Position numbers and translations under genes: made by a program
In this document: positions 1-8,828 of the stretch, one piece after another
Layout of the letters: each line of letters opens with the position of its first letter
Numbering within the stretch: the first letter of the stretch is position 1
The notes under the pieces: model-generated
Told to the model about the DNA's origin: nothing
The model's database searches: none
What the model saw: the letters and a program-made list of their open reading frames with translations, nothing else
DNA from: Pseudomonadota bacterium
Lineage (GTDB): Bacteria; Pseudomonadota; Gammaproteobacteria; Steroidobacterales; Steroidobacteraceae
DNA: 64,000 nt
Assembly (NCBI GenBank): GCA_963204835.1
Contig: CAUJHJ010000020.1
Coordinates: 62,001 to 126,000, forward strand
Reading direction: 5' to 3'

Positions 1-456
1 GCGCGCCGCGCCGATCGGGCCCTTGAACGGCACGCCCGCGATCGAGAGGGCCGCCGAAGCACCGAGCAGCGAGGGGATGTCGGCGTCGATTTCGGGATCG
101 AGCGACAGCACGGTCGCGACGACCTGCACATCGTTGTAGAAGCCGTCCGGGAACAGCGGGCGGATCGGCCGGTCGATCAGGCGCGAGGTCAGCGTTTCCT
201 TCTCGGAGGGACGCCCTTCGCGCTTGAAGAAGCCGCCGGGGATGCGGCCCGCGGCGTAGGTCTTCTCGATGTAGTTGACGGTCAGCGGGAAGAAGTCGCG
301 GCCCTTGGCCGCTTCCTTCGCCGCGACGGCGGTGACGAGTACCCGGGTGTCGCCCATCGAGGCGATGACGGCGCCGTTGGCCTGGCGGGCCAGCTCGCCC
401 GTCTCGAGCGTCACGGTATGTGCGCCGAATGCAAAAGATTTCTTGAAAGCGCTCAC
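1..456 (-). CDS. pnp: Polynucleotide phosphorylase, N-terminal part (cut by window edge)
   Basis: This is the first 152 codons of PNPase, the 3'-5' phosphorolytic exoribonuclease that degrades mRNA, partly within the RNA degradosome. The visible part is the start of the first RNase PH-like core domain, with the typical [19 protein letters not shown] opening, [11 protein letters not shown], and a [14 protein letters not shown] motif followed by [13 protein letters not shown] place the start at a GTG at 456 (protein begins VSAFKKSF), preceded by an AGGA ribosome-binding site; no ATG lies closer to the conserved beginning. It lies downstream of rpsO with a hairpin terminator between them, the usual gammaproteobacterial rpsO-pnp arrangement. 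The rest of the gene is outside the window. Confidence 0.95.
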   Translation of the reverse strand, partial: MSAFKKSFAFGAHTVTLETGELARQANGAVIASMGDTRVLVTAVAAKEAAKGRDFFPLTVNYIEKTYAAGRIPGGFFKREGRPSEKETLTSRLIDRPIRPLFPDGFYNDVQVVATVLSLDPEIDADIPSLLGASAALSIAGVPFKGPIGAAR

Positions 457-491
457 GCTTCAGTCCTCACGAAAAAAGGGGTTGCGATAGC

Positions 492-523
492 AAAAGGCCG
501 CGCTTTCGATTGGCGCGGCCTTT
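492..523 (-). terminator. rpsO-pnp intergenic hairpin terminator
   Basis: On the minus strand an 11-bp GC-rich stem (AAAGGCCGCGC paired with GCGCGGCCTTT) is followed by a short T run. It sits between the rpsO stop and the pnp start, where an attenuating terminator is known in relatives, so it probably reduces read-through into pnp rather than blocking it. Confidence 0.75.
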
Positions 524-534
524 CGGCGGGGTCC

Positions 535-804
535 TTAGCGGCGGAGCCCCAGGCGCTCGACGAGCTCCTGGTACTTCTCGGGCTTCGTCGCCTTGAGATA
601 GTCGAGGAGCTTGCGGCGCTGGTTCACGAGCTTGACGAGCCCGCGACGCGAGGAGTGGTCACCCTTGTGCGCACTGAAGTGCTCACCGAGACCATTGATC
701 CGCTCGGAGAGCAGCGCGACCTGGACTTCTGGCGACCCGGTATCTTTCGGATCGCGGCGGAATTGCGCGAGAACTCCGCTCTTTTTTTCCGTGGTTAGCG
801 ACAT
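535..804 (-). CDS. rpsO: 30S ribosomal protein S15
   Basis: S15 is a primary 16S rRNA-binding protein of the small-subunit platform. The 89-residue product has the usual length and the family motifs: [40 protein letters not shown] and RRKLLDYLK near the C terminus, with the [11 protein letters not shown] segment forming the rRNA-contact region. The ATG at 804 has an AAGGA ribosome-binding site. The roughly 45-base leader between the predicted promoter and the start could carry S15 autoregulation, as known in other bacteria, but no specific structure was proven here. Confidence 0.98.
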   Translation of the reverse strand: MSLTTEKKSGVLAQFRRDPKDTGSPEVQVALLSERINGLGEHFSAHKGDHSSRRGLVKLVNQRRKLLDYLKATKPEKYQELVERLGLRR

Positions 805-855
805 TACAGGGAAATCCTTGAAAATCTTGGCTTTGTACCGTTTTGGAGGCGCGGC

Positions 856-884
856 ATTCTACTCGTACGCCTGTCCACTCACAA
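856..884 (-). promoter_or_regulatory. Sigma70-type promoter for rpsO, overlapping the end of truB
   Basis: Minus strand: -35 TTGTGA (884-879), exactly 17 bases, then -10 TAGAAT (861-856). The -35 hexamer contains the truB stop codon (TTG TGA). The predicted start of transcription is near 849, giving a leader of about 45 bases before rpsO. Neither hexamer is consensus, so this rests on spacing and position. Confidence 0.6.
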
Positions 885-1790
885 GTTGAAGATCCGGCGG
901 GGCCGGATGCCCCCGAAGCCGTCCATCTCTCCGAGCCCAACCGACTCACCGGCTTCGTCGGCCAGCCGCACGCTGGCGCCCGGGCCCATGGGCACCCCTT
1001 CCACGCCCGTCCCCGCCGGCAAGTCCGCCCTGCCGATCGCCTGCCCCTGCCGCACCCGCCGCACGCAGGCGGGCGACAGGCGCACCACGGGCCAGCCGGG
1101 AATGCCCCGTTCGAGAGGCAGGAGTGGCGGCGGTGCCCCGGCCCGGGCCGCCTCGGTGACCTGGTCGAGCGGAAGCATCGGTTCACGCACGAAAGGTTCG
1201 ACCCAGGCGCGATGCAGCCGCGTCACGTGCCCGACCGTACCGAGCACGCGGGCGAGGTCTTCCGCCAGCGTGCGCACATAGGTTCCCTTGGAGCATTCGA
1301 CGGCCAGGCCAAGGGCCGTGGCCTCGAGGCGTTCCAGCGTCAGTGCATGGATGGTGATATCGCGGGCGGCGCGCTCGACCTCGACGCCGGCACGGGCGAG
1401 CTCGTACAGCGGCCGGCCATCGCGCTTCAATGCCGAGTACATCGGCGGCACCTGCGTCTGCGGGCCCAGGAACCCCGCCAGGGCAGCCGCCACCGCCGCA
1501 GCCCCGAGCGCCGGAACCGCCGCGCGCTCGACCACTTCGCCCTCGGTGTCGCCCGTGGAGGTGCGCGCGCCGAGCGCGACCGTGAATTCGTAGCGCTTGC
1601 GCCCCGCGAGGACCTCGCCCGCGACCTTGGTCGCCTCGTCGAGGCAGATCGGCAGCATGCCCGTCGCGAGCGGGTCGAGGCTGCCCACGTGGCCGGCCTT
1701 CGCGGCGCCGTAGGCGCGCTTCACGCGTTGCAGCGCGGCGTTCGAGGACAGGCCCCGCGGCTTGTCGAGGAGCAGGATGCCGGAGGGCAC
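879..1790 (-). CDS. truB: tRNA pseudouridine(55) synthase TruB
   Basis: TruB isomerises U55 to pseudouridine in the T loop of elongator tRNAs and also acts as a tRNA chaperone. The 303-residue protein shows the N-terminal LLLDKPRGLSSN motif, the catalytic motif HVGSLDPLATGMLP with Asp39 as nucleophile, the MYSALKRDGRPLYELAR segment, the CSKGTYVRTLAEDL motif and a C-terminal region resembling the PUA-like tail. Translation appears to start at a GTG at 1790; no in-frame ATG is close, and there is no strong ribosome-binding site, which suggests coupling to the rbfA stop 10 bases upstream. It is part of the rimP-nusA-infB-rbfA-truB-rpsO operon. Confidence 0.97.
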   Translation of the reverse strand: MPSGILLLDKPRGLSSNAALQRVKRAYGAAKAGHVGSLDPLATGMLPICLDEATKVAGEVLAGRKRYEFTVALGARTSTGDTEGEVVERAAVPALGAAAVAAALAGFLGPQTQVPPMYSALKRDGRPLYELARAGVEVERAARDITIHALTLERLEATALGLAVECSKGTYVRTLAEDLARVLGTVGHVTRLHRAWVEPFVREPMLPLDQVTEAARAGAPPPLLPLERGIPGWPVVRLSPACVRRVRQGQAIGRADLPAGTGVEGVPMGPGASVRLADEAGESVGLGEMDGFGGIRPRRIFNL

Positions 1791-1800
1791 GGTGGATGCG

Positions 1801-2214
1801 TCAAGTCGGCTTCGGATCGGACGGCCCGGCCTCTCCGGCCGGCTCGTCCTCGCCCGCGCGCGAGCGATCCTCGCGCACCGCCCGATCGATCAGCGAACTG
1901 AGCTGCGAAGCCTCCTCGAGGTGCCGGTCGATCACGAACTCGAGGCGCGGCGCATGGCGCAGCGACAGGCGCCGGCCCACCTCGCCGCGCAGGAATCCCG
2001 CCGCGCTCGCGAGGCCCTCGCGCACTTCATCCGCGGGATGGCGGCCGCCGAAGGGCAGGAAGAAGACGCGCGCCACCGACAGGTCGGGCGCGAGCTGCAC
2101 CGCCGTGATCGTGACGCTGCCGACGCGCGGGTCCTTGACCTCGCGCGCGACCAGCGCCGACAGCACGCGCTGCACCTCGCCCTCGATGCGCTCACGGCGT
2201 GCGTTACCGGCCAT
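1801..2214 (-). CDS. rbfA: 30S ribosome-binding factor RbfA
   Basis: RbfA is a KH-fold assembly factor that binds the free 30S subunit, helps 5'-end processing of 16S rRNA and supports cold adaptation. The 137-residue product begins MAGNARRERIEGEVQRVLSAL and contains the conserved EVKDPRVGSVTITAVQLAPDLSVARVFF core. The C terminus (after about residue 118) is a low-complexity acidic/proline tail of the kind common in this family. It lies 14 bases after infB and 10 before truB, as in other gammaproteobacteria. Confidence 0.96.
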   Translation of the reverse strand: MAGNARRERIEGEVQRVLSALVAREVKDPRVGSVTITAVQLAPDLSVARVFFLPFGGRHPADEVREGLASAAGFLRGEVGRRLSLRHAPRLEFVIDRHLEEASQLSSLIDRAVREDRSRAGEDEPAGEAGPSDPKPT

Positions 2215-2228
2215 GGCTCACGCGCCCA

Positions 2229-4793
2229 TCACTCGATGGAGCGCGCCACCTCGACACGGGAGAAGCACTCGATCTGGTCGCCGACGCGCACGTCCTGGTA
2301 GTTCTTCACGCCGATCCCGCACTCGGTGCCGGCGCGCACCTCGCCCGCGTCGTCCTTGAAGCGCTTCAGCGACTCGAGGGCGCCCTCGAATATGACCACG
2401 TTGTCGCGCAGCACGCGGATCGGGTTGTTGCGCTTGACGAAGCCCTCGGTCACGAGGCAGCCCGCGACCACGCCGAACTTGCTCGAACGGAATACCTCGC
2501 GCACCTGCGCGACGCCGACGATCTGCTCCTTGATCTCGGGCGCGAGCAGCCCCGACATCATCTGCTTCACGTCGTCGATGGCCTCGTAGATGATGCTGTA
2601 GTAGCGCACCTCGAGGCCCGCATCCTTGAGCGCATCGCGCGCCGCGGCGTCCGCGCGCACGTTGAAGCCGATGATCTGCGCGCGCGAAGCCGCCGCCAGC
2701 TGCACGTCGGAGGCCGTGATGCCGCCGACGCCGCTCGCCACGACATTGACCTTGACCTCGTCGGTCGAGAGCTTGGTCAGCGCGTCGCGCAACGCCTCGG
2801 CGCTGCCCTGCACGTCGGTCTTGAGCACGATCGCGATCGTGCCCGCCTTGTCCTCGCCCATCTGCGAGAAGACGTCCTCGGCACGCGTCGCCTGGCGCGC
2901 GAGCTTGACGTCGCGATACTTGCCCTGGCGATAGAGCGCGACCTCGCGCGCCTTGCGCTCGCTCTCGACCGCGAGCACCTCGTCGCCCGCGTTCGGCGCG
3001 CCCGAAAGGCCGAGCACCACGACCGGCATCGAGGGACCCGCCTCGCCGACCGGCTTGCCGTTCTCGTCGAGCATCGCGCGCACGCGGCCGAACTCCTGGC
3101 CCGCGATGATCGGGTCGCCCGTCTTGAGCTTGCCCTTCTTGACGAGCACGGTCGCCACGGCTCCGCGGCCCTTCTCGATCGCGGACTCGATCACGACGCC
3201 CGAGGCGAGGCCCGTGTGCGGCGCCTTCAGCTCGAGCACTTCGGCCTGCAGCAGGATCGCATCGAGCAGCTGGTCGATGCCGGTGCCGGCGCGCGCCGAG
3301 ACATGCACGAAAATGTTCTGGCCGCCCCAGTCCTCCGGGATGACGTCGTGCTTCGACAGCTCGGTGCGCACGCGGTCGGGATCGGCATCGCTCTTGTCGA
3401 TCTTGTTGACCGCCACCACGATCGGCACGCCGGCCGCCCGCGCGTGCTGGATCGCCTCGATCGTCTGCGGCATCACGCCGTCATCCGCCGCGACGACGAG
3501 CACCACGACGTCGGTCGCCTTCGCGCCGCGCGCGCGCATGGCCGTGAAGGCCGCGTGGCCCGGCGTATCGAGGAAGGTGATGACGCCCTTGTCGGTCTCG
3601 ACGTGGTACGCGCCGATGTGCTGCGTGATGCCGCCCGCCTCGCCCACCGCCACCTTGGTGCGGCGGATGTAGTCGAGCAGCGAGGTCTTGCCGTGGTCGA
3701 CGTGGCCCATGACGGTGACCACCGGCGGACGCGGCTGCCAGTCGTCGGGACTCGCCGCGACGCCCTGCAGGTCCGCATCGACCTGGTCGTCCTTCTGCGC
3801 GCGCGCGGTGTGACCCATCTCCTCGACCACGAGGATGGCGGTGTCCTGGTCGATCGGCTGGTTGATCGTCGCCATCACGCCCATGTTCATCATGACCTTG
3901 ATGACTTCGGTCGCCTTGACCGCCATCTTCTGCGCGAGCTCGGCGACGGTGATCGTTTCACCGATCGCCACTTCACGCTTGACCGGCGCCGTCGGCATCT
4001 CGAAGCCGTGGCGCCCGGCGTCGCCCGACGTCACCGACTGGCGCGAGCGGGCCGGTGCCAGGCGCTTGCGGCGCTTGAGGCGCGAGGTGGCGTCGCCGGT
4101 GACATGCAACTGGTCGCGCCCATAGCGCGTCGGCTGGCCCGCAGCCGCGGGCGGCGCCGCGCGCGAGCCGCGCTCCGGCCTCGAATGGGCCGCGGGCGGT
4201 GACGCTGGCGACGGCGGGAGCGGGGGCGGCTCGGGCTGCAGCTTGCGCTGGCGCTCCCGCTCGGCCTCGGCGCGCGCCTGCTCCTCGGCCAGGCGACGCG
4301 CCTCTTCCTGGGCGCGCTTCCGGTTCTGCTCGTCCTCGATGCGGCGGCGGTTCTCCGCCTCGATGCGCTCGTTCTCGGCGCGCGCGGCATCGGCGCGCTC
4401 CTGCTCGAGGCGCGCGGACTCGTCGGCCTCGCGCTTCTTGCTGTCGATCTCTTCCTGTTGCTGGCGCGCCTGCTCCTGCAGCACGTCGCGCTTGATGTAG
4501 GTCGCCTTGCGGCGCACTTCCACGTTCACCGTGCGCGCGCGGCCCTGCACGCTCGCGAGCTTCAGCTCGCTCTGCGACTTGCGCTTCAGGGTGATCTTGC
4601 GCGGCGCACCGGCGCCCTCGCCTTCCTGCCCGTGGCTCTTGCGCAGGTGCGTCAGCAGCTCGAGCTTGGCCTCGTCGCTGATGCGGTCCTCGGGGCCGGA
4701 CACGCGGATGCCGGCCTGGTCGAGCTGCACGAGCAGCCGGTCCACGGGCACCTTCAACACTTCCGCGAACTGGGTGACGGTCACTTCAGCCAT
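2229..4793 (-). CDS. infB: Translation initiation factor IF-2
   Basis: IF-2 is the GTPase that brings formyl-methionyl initiator tRNA to the 30S subunit and promotes subunit joining. The 854-residue protein has the N-terminal IF2-assoc module ([21 protein letters not shown]), a long Lys/Arg/Glu-rich coiled segment (about residues 100-190), a second IF2_N motif ([21 protein letters not shown]), then the G domain with GHVDHGKT (about residue 361), [16 protein letters not shown] (G3) and [10 protein letters not shown] (G4), followed by the fMet-tRNA-binding C domains. The ATG at 4793 follows nusA by 19 bases. The initiator tRNA it handles is encoded at 8696-8772 in this window. Confidence 0.98.
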   Translation of the reverse strand: MAEVTVTQFAEVLKVPVDRLLVQLDQAGIRVSGPEDRISDEAKLELLTHLRKSHGQEGEGAGAPRKITLKRKSQSELKLASVQGRARTVNVEVRRKATYIKRDVLQEQARQQQEEIDSKKREADESARLEQERADAARAENERIEAENRRRIEDEQNRKRAQEEARRLAEEQARAEAERERQRKLQPEPPPLPPSPASPPAAHSRPERGSRAAPPAAAGQPTRYGRDQLHVTGDATSRLKRRKRLAPARSRQSVTSGDAGRHGFEMPTAPVKREVAIGETITVAELAQKMAVKATEVIKVMMNMGVMATINQPIDQDTAILVVEEMGHTARAQKDDQVDADLQGVAASPDDWQPRPPVVTVMGHVDHGKTSLLDYIRRTKVAVGEAGGITQHIGAYHVETDKGVITFLDTPGHAAFTAMRARGAKATDVVVLVVAADDGVMPQTIEAIQHARAAGVPIVVAVNKIDKSDADPDRVRTELSKHDVIPEDWGGQNIFVHVSARAGTGIDQLLDAILLQAEVLELKAPHTGLASGVVIESAIEKGRGAVATVLVKKGKLKTGDPIIAGQEFGRVRAMLDENGKPVGEAGPSMPVVVLGLSGAPNAGDEVLAVESERKAREVALYRQGKYRDVKLARQATRAEDVFSQMGEDKAGTIAIVLKTDVQGSAEALRDALTKLSTDEVKVNVVASGVGGITASDVQLAAASRAQIIGFNVRADAAARDALKDAGLEVRYYSIIYEAIDDVKQMMSGLLAPEIKEQIVGVAQVREVFRSSKFGVVAGCLVTEGFVKRNNPIRVLRDNVVIFEGALESLKRFKDDAGEVRAGTECGIGVKNYQDVRVGDQIECFSRVEVARSIE

Positions 4794-4812
4794 GGGTTGT
4801 TCCCTTCGTCCT

Positions 4813-6309
4813 TCAGCGACTCGCCTCGAACCAGTGTTCGCGCGCCTTCATGATCAGCTTGCCGGCTTCCTCGGGCGACAGCCCCTCGATGTCGAGGATG
4901 TCATCGACCGCCTGGTCGGCCAGGTCCTCGCGGGTACGCACGCCGCGCCGCGCGAGCGCCAGCGCGAGGTCGGGCTGCATGCCCTCGAGCAGCAGCAGGT
5001 CCTCGGCCGGCATCTGCGAGTCGAGCGACTCCTCGGAGGCGATCGCCTGGGTCAGCAGCACGTCGCGCGCGCGATTGCGGAGCTCGCGGATCATGTCCTC
5101 GTCGAACTCCTCGATCGAGGCGATCTCCGCCTGCGGCACGTAGGCGATTTCCTCGACCGAGGAGAAGCCTTCCTGCACCAGGATCGTCGCCACGTCCTCG
5201 TCGACGTCGAGCTGCTTCATGAAATTCTCGACCAGCACGCGCGACTCCGACTCGCTCTTCGCCTCGGCGTCGGATTGCGTCATCACGTTGAGGTCCCAGC
5301 CGGTGAGCTGGCTCGCGAGGCGGATGTTCTGCCCGCCACGGCCGATCGCCTGCGACAGCTTGTCCTCCGCGACCGCGATATCCATGCTGTGCGCGTCCTC
5401 GTCCATCACGATCGACAGCACTTCAGCGGGCGACATCGCGTTGATGACGAACTGCGCCGGGTTGTCGTTGTGCGGGATGATGTCGACGCGCTCGCCGGCG
5501 ATCTCGTTCGAGACGGCCTGCACGCGCGAGCCGCGCATGCCGACGCAGGCGCCGACGGGATCGATGCGCGGATCGTTGCTGCGCACCGCGATCTTGGCGC
5601 GCATGCCCGGGTCGCGGGCCGCGCCGAGGATCTGGATCAGGCCCTGGCCGACCTCCGGCACCTCGAGCTTGAACAGCTCGATCAGGAATTCCGGCGCGGT
5701 GCGCGACATGAACAGCTGCGGCCCGCGCGGCTCGGGGCGCACTTCCTTCAGCCAGGCCTTGACGCGGTCCTGCTGCTTGACCTGCTCGCGCGGGATCATG
5801 TCGGTGCGCGGCACGAAGCCCTCTGCGTTGCCGCCGAGGTCGATGTAGATGCCGTTCCTGTCGACGCGCTTGACCACGCCCGAGAGCAGCGAATTGACGC
5901 GGTCCTTGTACTGGTCGATGACCTGCGAACGCTCGGCCTCGCGCACCTTCTGCACGATCACCTGCTTCGCCTGCTGGGCCGCGATACGCCCGAACGCCAC
6001 CGACTCCATCGGCTGCTCGACGAAGCCGCCGGCCTCGGCCTTCGGGTCGATGTCGAGCGCATCCTCGAGTCGCAACTCGCGATCGGGCACCTCGAGTTCG
6101 GTGGAGTCGTCGGCAAACACCTTCCAGCGGCGGAACGTGTCGTAGTCGCCCGTCTTGCGGTCGATGGCGACGCGCGCGTCCCACTCCTCGCCGTGCTTCT
6201 TGCGCGTCGCCGCGGCGAGTGCCGCCTCGAGCGCCTCGAAGATCACTTCCTTGTCGACGCCCTTCTCGTTCGAGACGGCATCGACCACCATCAGAATTTC
6301 CTTGTTCAT
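4813..6309 (-). CDS. nusA: Transcription termination/antitermination factor NusA
   Basis: NusA binds RNA polymerase and nascent RNA, modulating pausing, intrinsic termination and antitermination. The 498-residue product shows the N-terminal polymerase-binding domain ([16 protein letters not shown]), an S1 domain, and KH domains containing [22 protein letters not shown] and [18 protein letters not shown]. The two C-terminal acidic helix-hairpin-helix repeats ([16 protein letters not shown] and [25 protein letters not shown]) are those that bind the alpha CTD in Enterobacteria. NusA is a known regulator of its own operon through terminators upstream of rimP, and such terminators are visible here. 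Confidence 0.98.
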   Translation of the reverse strand: MNKEILMVVDAVSNEKGVDKEVIFEALEAALAAATRKKHGEEWDARVAIDRKTGDYDTFRRWKVFADDSTELEVPDRELRLEDALDIDPKAEAGGFVEQPMESVAFGRIAAQQAKQVIVQKVREAERSQVIDQYKDRVNSLLSGVVKRVDRNGIYIDLGGNAEGFVPRTDMIPREQVKQQDRVKAWLKEVRPEPRGPQLFMSRTAPEFLIELFKLEVPEVGQGLIQILGAARDPGMRAKIAVRSNDPRIDPVGACVGMRGSRVQAVSNEIAGERVDIIPHNDNPAQFVINAMSPAEVLSIVMDEDAHSMDIAVAEDKLSQAIGRGGQNIRLASQLTGWDLNVMTQSDAEAKSESESRVLVENFMKQLDVDEDVATILVQEGFSSVEEIAYVPQAEIASIEEFDEDMIRELRNRARDVLLTQAIASEESLDSQMPAEDLLLLEGMQPDLALALARRGVRTREDLADQAVDDILDIEGLSPEEAGKLIMKAREHWFEASR

Positions 6310-6336
6310 CCCGACTCCTCCAACACGTCGCGCCGC

Positions 6337-6795
6337 TCAGGGCGGCGCGAGACGCGTGCGGTCTATTGCCGCGAAATCCATTGCCACCGGTTCGCCATCG
6401 ACCTCGAGCTCGATGCCGTTCGCCGACACCGCCACGAGCGTACCCGTGTAGCGGCGCCGGCCGTCGCGCGGCGCGCCGAGTTCCACCTTCACCCGCTCGC
6501 CGCGAAAGCGCTCGTAGTGCGCGGGCTTGCGCAACACGCGATCGTGGCCGGGCGAAGACACCTCGAGCGTGAAGGCGCCCGGCATCGGGTCCTCCACGTC
6601 GAGCAGCGCCGACACTTCGCGGCTCACCCGCTCGCAATCGTCGACGCCGATACCCGCCGCGCTGTCGAGGTAGATGCGCAGCATCCCCGAACCGCGGCCC
6701 GGATTGGCTTCGACATCGACCAGCTCGAAACCGAGTTGCTCGACCAGCGGCTCGAGCAACGCGATGAGCCGATCGCGCAGCACCGTCGACGTCAC
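6337..6795 (-). CDS. rimP: Ribosome maturation factor RimP
   Basis: RimP assists assembly of the 30S subunit. The protein has the family core: ALLEPLVEQLGFELVDVEANPGRGSGMLRIYLD, DCERVSREVSALLDVEDPMPGAFTLEVSSPGHDRVLRKPAHYERF, and a C-terminal SH3-like domain. I choose a GTG start at 6795 (VTSTVLRDRLIALLEP), 152 residues, because a good GGAGG ribosome-binding site lies just upstream. An ATG further upstream (6843) would translate straight through a perfect terminator hairpin and T run into an implausible Phe-rich leader. This is the first gene of the rimP-nusA-infB operon. Confidence 0.93.
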   Translation of the reverse strand: MTSTVLRDRLIALLEPLVEQLGFELVDVEANPGRGSGMLRIYLDSAAGIGVDDCERVSREVSALLDVEDPMPGAFTLEVSSPGHDRVLRKPAHYERFRGERVKVELGAPRDGRRRYTGTLVAVSANGIELEVDGEPVAMDFAAIDRTRLAPP

Positions 6796-6807
6796 CCGAA
6801 CCTCCAG

Positions 6808-6830
6808 AAAAAAAAAGGGCCCGAAGGCCC
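6808..6830 (-). terminator. Intrinsic terminator/attenuator immediately upstream of rimP
   Basis: Minus strand: 5-bp GGGCC/GGCCC stem with a TTCG-type loop followed by nine T residues, ending about 12 bases before the rimP start. Because it lies between any upstream promoter and the rimP ribosome-binding site, it must be read through for the operon to be expressed. Premature-termination leaders before rimP are known in other gammaproteobacteria. A further hairpin (GTGTCGGC with GCCGGCAC) lies just upstream of it. Confidence 0.7.
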
Positions 6831-6891
6831 ACCCTGCTTCCATACGAGTGCCGGCCCCAAGCCGACACCGGGACCCCGGCCAGGAGTCCTT

Positions 6892-7002
6892 AAAAAAGAA
6901 AAGCCCCTCGGGGGGCTTTCCAAATCAATCACTTGGCACCCAAAGCTCCAGCGGAGCTTTCGAGGGGCCAGCCCGTGCTGGCACGGACCGGCCCCGCCGA
7001 GG
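6892..7002 (-). ncRNA. Candidate structured small RNA or rimP leader with three hairpins and its own terminator
   Basis: Minus strand, just after the permease gene. A -10-like TACAAT (7014-7009) would start transcription near 7002. The RNA would hold a fully pairable 15-bp stem (6995-6964, with G-U pairs), an 8-bp stem AAAGCTCC/GGAGCTTT (6960-6942), and a perfect intrinsic terminator, 8-bp AAAGCCCC/GGGGCTTT with a 4-base loop and T-rich tail (6919-6892). The last hairpin may simply end permease transcription; the two upstream hairpins are not explained by that. No clear -35 box was found, so the promoter is uncertain. Confidence 0.45.
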
Positions 7003-7020
7003 GCGCGAATTGTAGCCCTG

Positions 7021-8445
7021 TCAGCCGGCTTGGTAAACCCGCTTCGCGAGGCGGCTCGCGACCCGGCCATAGAGCAGGTAAACCACGAGACCGATCCCAT
7101 TCCAGATGAAGAAGCGGTCGCGGGTCGCCGGCGGCAGGCTCGCGAAAAGATAGATGCAGCCGAGGATCGCGAGCGGACCCACGAGCCAGGGCCACGGCGT
7201 CGTGAACACGCGCGGCCGCCCCGGCTCCCGCACCCGCAGCGTGAGCACACAAGCGGCGACCGCGATGAAGGCGCAAAGCGTGCCTGCGTTGGCGAGTTCG
7301 GCGATCTCGGCCAGCGGGAAGATGCCGGCGATCAGCGACGTGACGATGGCGGTGACCAGGATCATGGCGACCGGCGTGCCCCGCCGCGCGTTGATGCTGC
7401 CGAGGCGCTCGGGCAGCAGGCCGTCGCGCGCCATCACGAAGAAGATGCGACTCTGCCCATACATGAAGGCGAGGATCACGGTCGGCAGCGCGATGACCGC
7501 CGCAGCCGCGATGAGGGTCGCCGCGAGCGGGCTGCCGAGCGTGCGCAGGATGTAGGCGAGCGGCTCGGGGCTCGCCGAGAACTGCTCGTAGTTCATCGCA
7601 CCCAGGGCCGCCGCGGCCACCAGCATGTAGAGCAGCGTGCAGACGATCATCGAGCCGATGATGCCACGCGCGAGGTCGCGCTTCGGGTCGACCGTTTCCT
7701 CGGCGGCGGTCGACACGGCGTCAAAGCCGTAGAAAGCGAAGAAGATGATGGCCGCCGCCGCCATGACGCCCCGCACTTCCGTGCCTTCCGCATGCGCGGC
7801 GAAACCGTGCGGCATGAAGGGCGTGAAATTCGCGCCGTTGAAGGCCTTCGCCGCGATCAGGATGAAAAGCAGCAATGCCGCGACCTTGAAGACGACGAGG
7901 AAGGCATTCACCGTGGCGCTCTCGCGCGTGCCGAGCATCAACATGCCGGCGACCGCGAACAGGATCACCACCGCCGGCAGGTTGACCACCCCGCCGGCGT
8001 GCGGCCCGGCGGTCAGCCAGTGCGGCAGGTGGATGCCGATCGTCTCGAGGAAGCCGACCGCATAACCGGACCAGCCGACCGCGACAGCGCTGCACACCAC
8101 CGAATACTCGAGGATCAGGCTCCAGCCGACGACCCAGGCGATGAGTTCGCCTCCCACGGCATAGGTGTACGTATAGGCGCTGCCCGCCGCGGGCATCATC
8201 GTCGCGAGTTCCGCGTAGCATAGCGCCGCGCAGGCACAGACAACGCCCGCGACCAGGAAGGCGAGGATCACCGCGGGACCTGCGCGGCCCGCGCCCACGC
8301 CGATCAGGGTGTAGATGCCGGTGCCGACGATGGCGCCGACGCCGAGGGCGACGAGATGCGGCCAGCGCAGCGTGCGCTTCAGCCGATGCCGCTCATCGAT
8401 ATTGTTGAGCGCATCGATCGACGTGCGCCGGTTCCAGAATGACAT
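7021..8445 (-). CDS. APC-family amino-acid permease (cationic amino-acid transporter type)
   Basis: A 474-residue integral inner-membrane transporter of the amino acid-polyamine-organocation superfamily. It shows the hallmark first-helix motif HLVALGVGAIVGTGIYTLIGVGAG, the second-helix CYAELATMMPAAGSAYTYTY motif, and AIIFFAFYGFDAVSTAAEETVDPKRDLARGI in the sixth-helix/loop region. About 12-14 hydrophobic segments are visible. These motifs match the CAT/YfnA branch, usually annotated as cationic or broad-range amino-acid permease; substrate cannot be read from sequence. It is the gene just upstream of the rimP leader and is followed by hairpins that likely terminate it. Confidence 0.9.
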   Translation of the reverse strand: MSFWNRRTSIDALNNIDERHRLKRTLRWPHLVALGVGAIVGTGIYTLIGVGAGRAGPAVILAFLVAGVVCACAALCYAELATMMPAAGSAYTYTYAVGGELIAWVVGWSLILEYSVVCSAVAVGWSGYAVGFLETIGIHLPHWLTAGPHAGGVVNLPAVVILFAVAGMLMLGTRESATVNAFLVVFKVAALLLFILIAAKAFNGANFTPFMPHGFAAHAEGTEVRGVMAAAAIIFFAFYGFDAVSTAAEETVDPKRDLARGIIGSMIVCTLLYMLVAAAALGAMNYEQFSASPEPLAYILRTLGSPLAATLIAAAAVIALPTVILAFMYGQSRIFFVMARDGLLPERLGSINARRGTPVAMILVTAIVTSLIAGIFPLAEIAELANAGTLCAFIAVAACVLTLRVREPGRPRVFTTPWPWLVGPLAILGCIYLFASLPPATRDRFFIWNGIGLVVYLLYGRVASRLAKRVYQAG

Positions 8446-8695
8446 CGGTCAGCCCCCTGCCGTTTCGTTTGAGTCGATCTTAGCAACGTTGCGACCCCGC
8501 GAGGGCCGGAGCTGCGCCTGCACGGCCCGCCGCCCCGCCTGTCCAGTGAACAGGGTGCGCAGGGATGCGACGGCGCTATGCGGGGCCGAGCCCACGAGTC
8601 ATTTCTCGTTGCGCTGGTGCTCTTGACGACGGCGCGGGATTTCACTGTAGCCGCGCAACGCGTGCCGCCGCAGCCCTGAATATCAGCCAGTGAAT
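8446..8695. other. Intergenic region between the permease and the initiator tRNA
   Basis: About 250 bases with no convincing gene. On the minus strand an AT-richer stretch near 8475-8485 (TAAGAT) could be part of the permease promoter, but no matching -35 is evident. There is no T run downstream of the tRNA, so the tRNA may be processed from a longer transcript. Confidence 0.4.
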
Positions 8696-8772
8696 TGGTA
8701 GCGGGGGCAGGATTTGAACCTGCGACCTTCGGGTTATGAGCCCGACGAGCTGCCAGACTGCTCCACCCCGCA
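8696..8772 (-). tRNA. Initiator tRNA-Met (CAU)
   Basis: A 77-base tRNA with encoded CCA, anticodon CAT, and the three consecutive G-C pairs in the anticodon stem (GGG...CCC) that mark initiator tRNA. The D arm and anticodon arm match gammaproteobacterial tRNA-fMet closely. The 1:72 position is T1xT72 rather than the usual C1xA72; it is still an unpaired position, as required for formylation. In enterobacteria this tRNA (metY) sits directly before rimP; here a permease gene lies between. Confidence 0.96.
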
Positions 8773-8828
8773 CCAGTAGGGGCGCGCATCATAGCGGGAC
8801 CTTCCGGCAAGTACAACCGATGTCCGGT

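Noticed and set aside
2199..4202. Very long open frames on the plus strand opposite infB, nusA, nuo genes, carB and dnaK
   Set aside because: These are antisense frames produced by GC-rich codon bias; they lack ribosome-binding sites and give His/Arg-rich products with no recognisable domains.
8379..8816. Minus-strand ORF across the tRNA-fMet and permease start
   Set aside because: It runs through the tRNA gene and contains no domain; it is chance coding.
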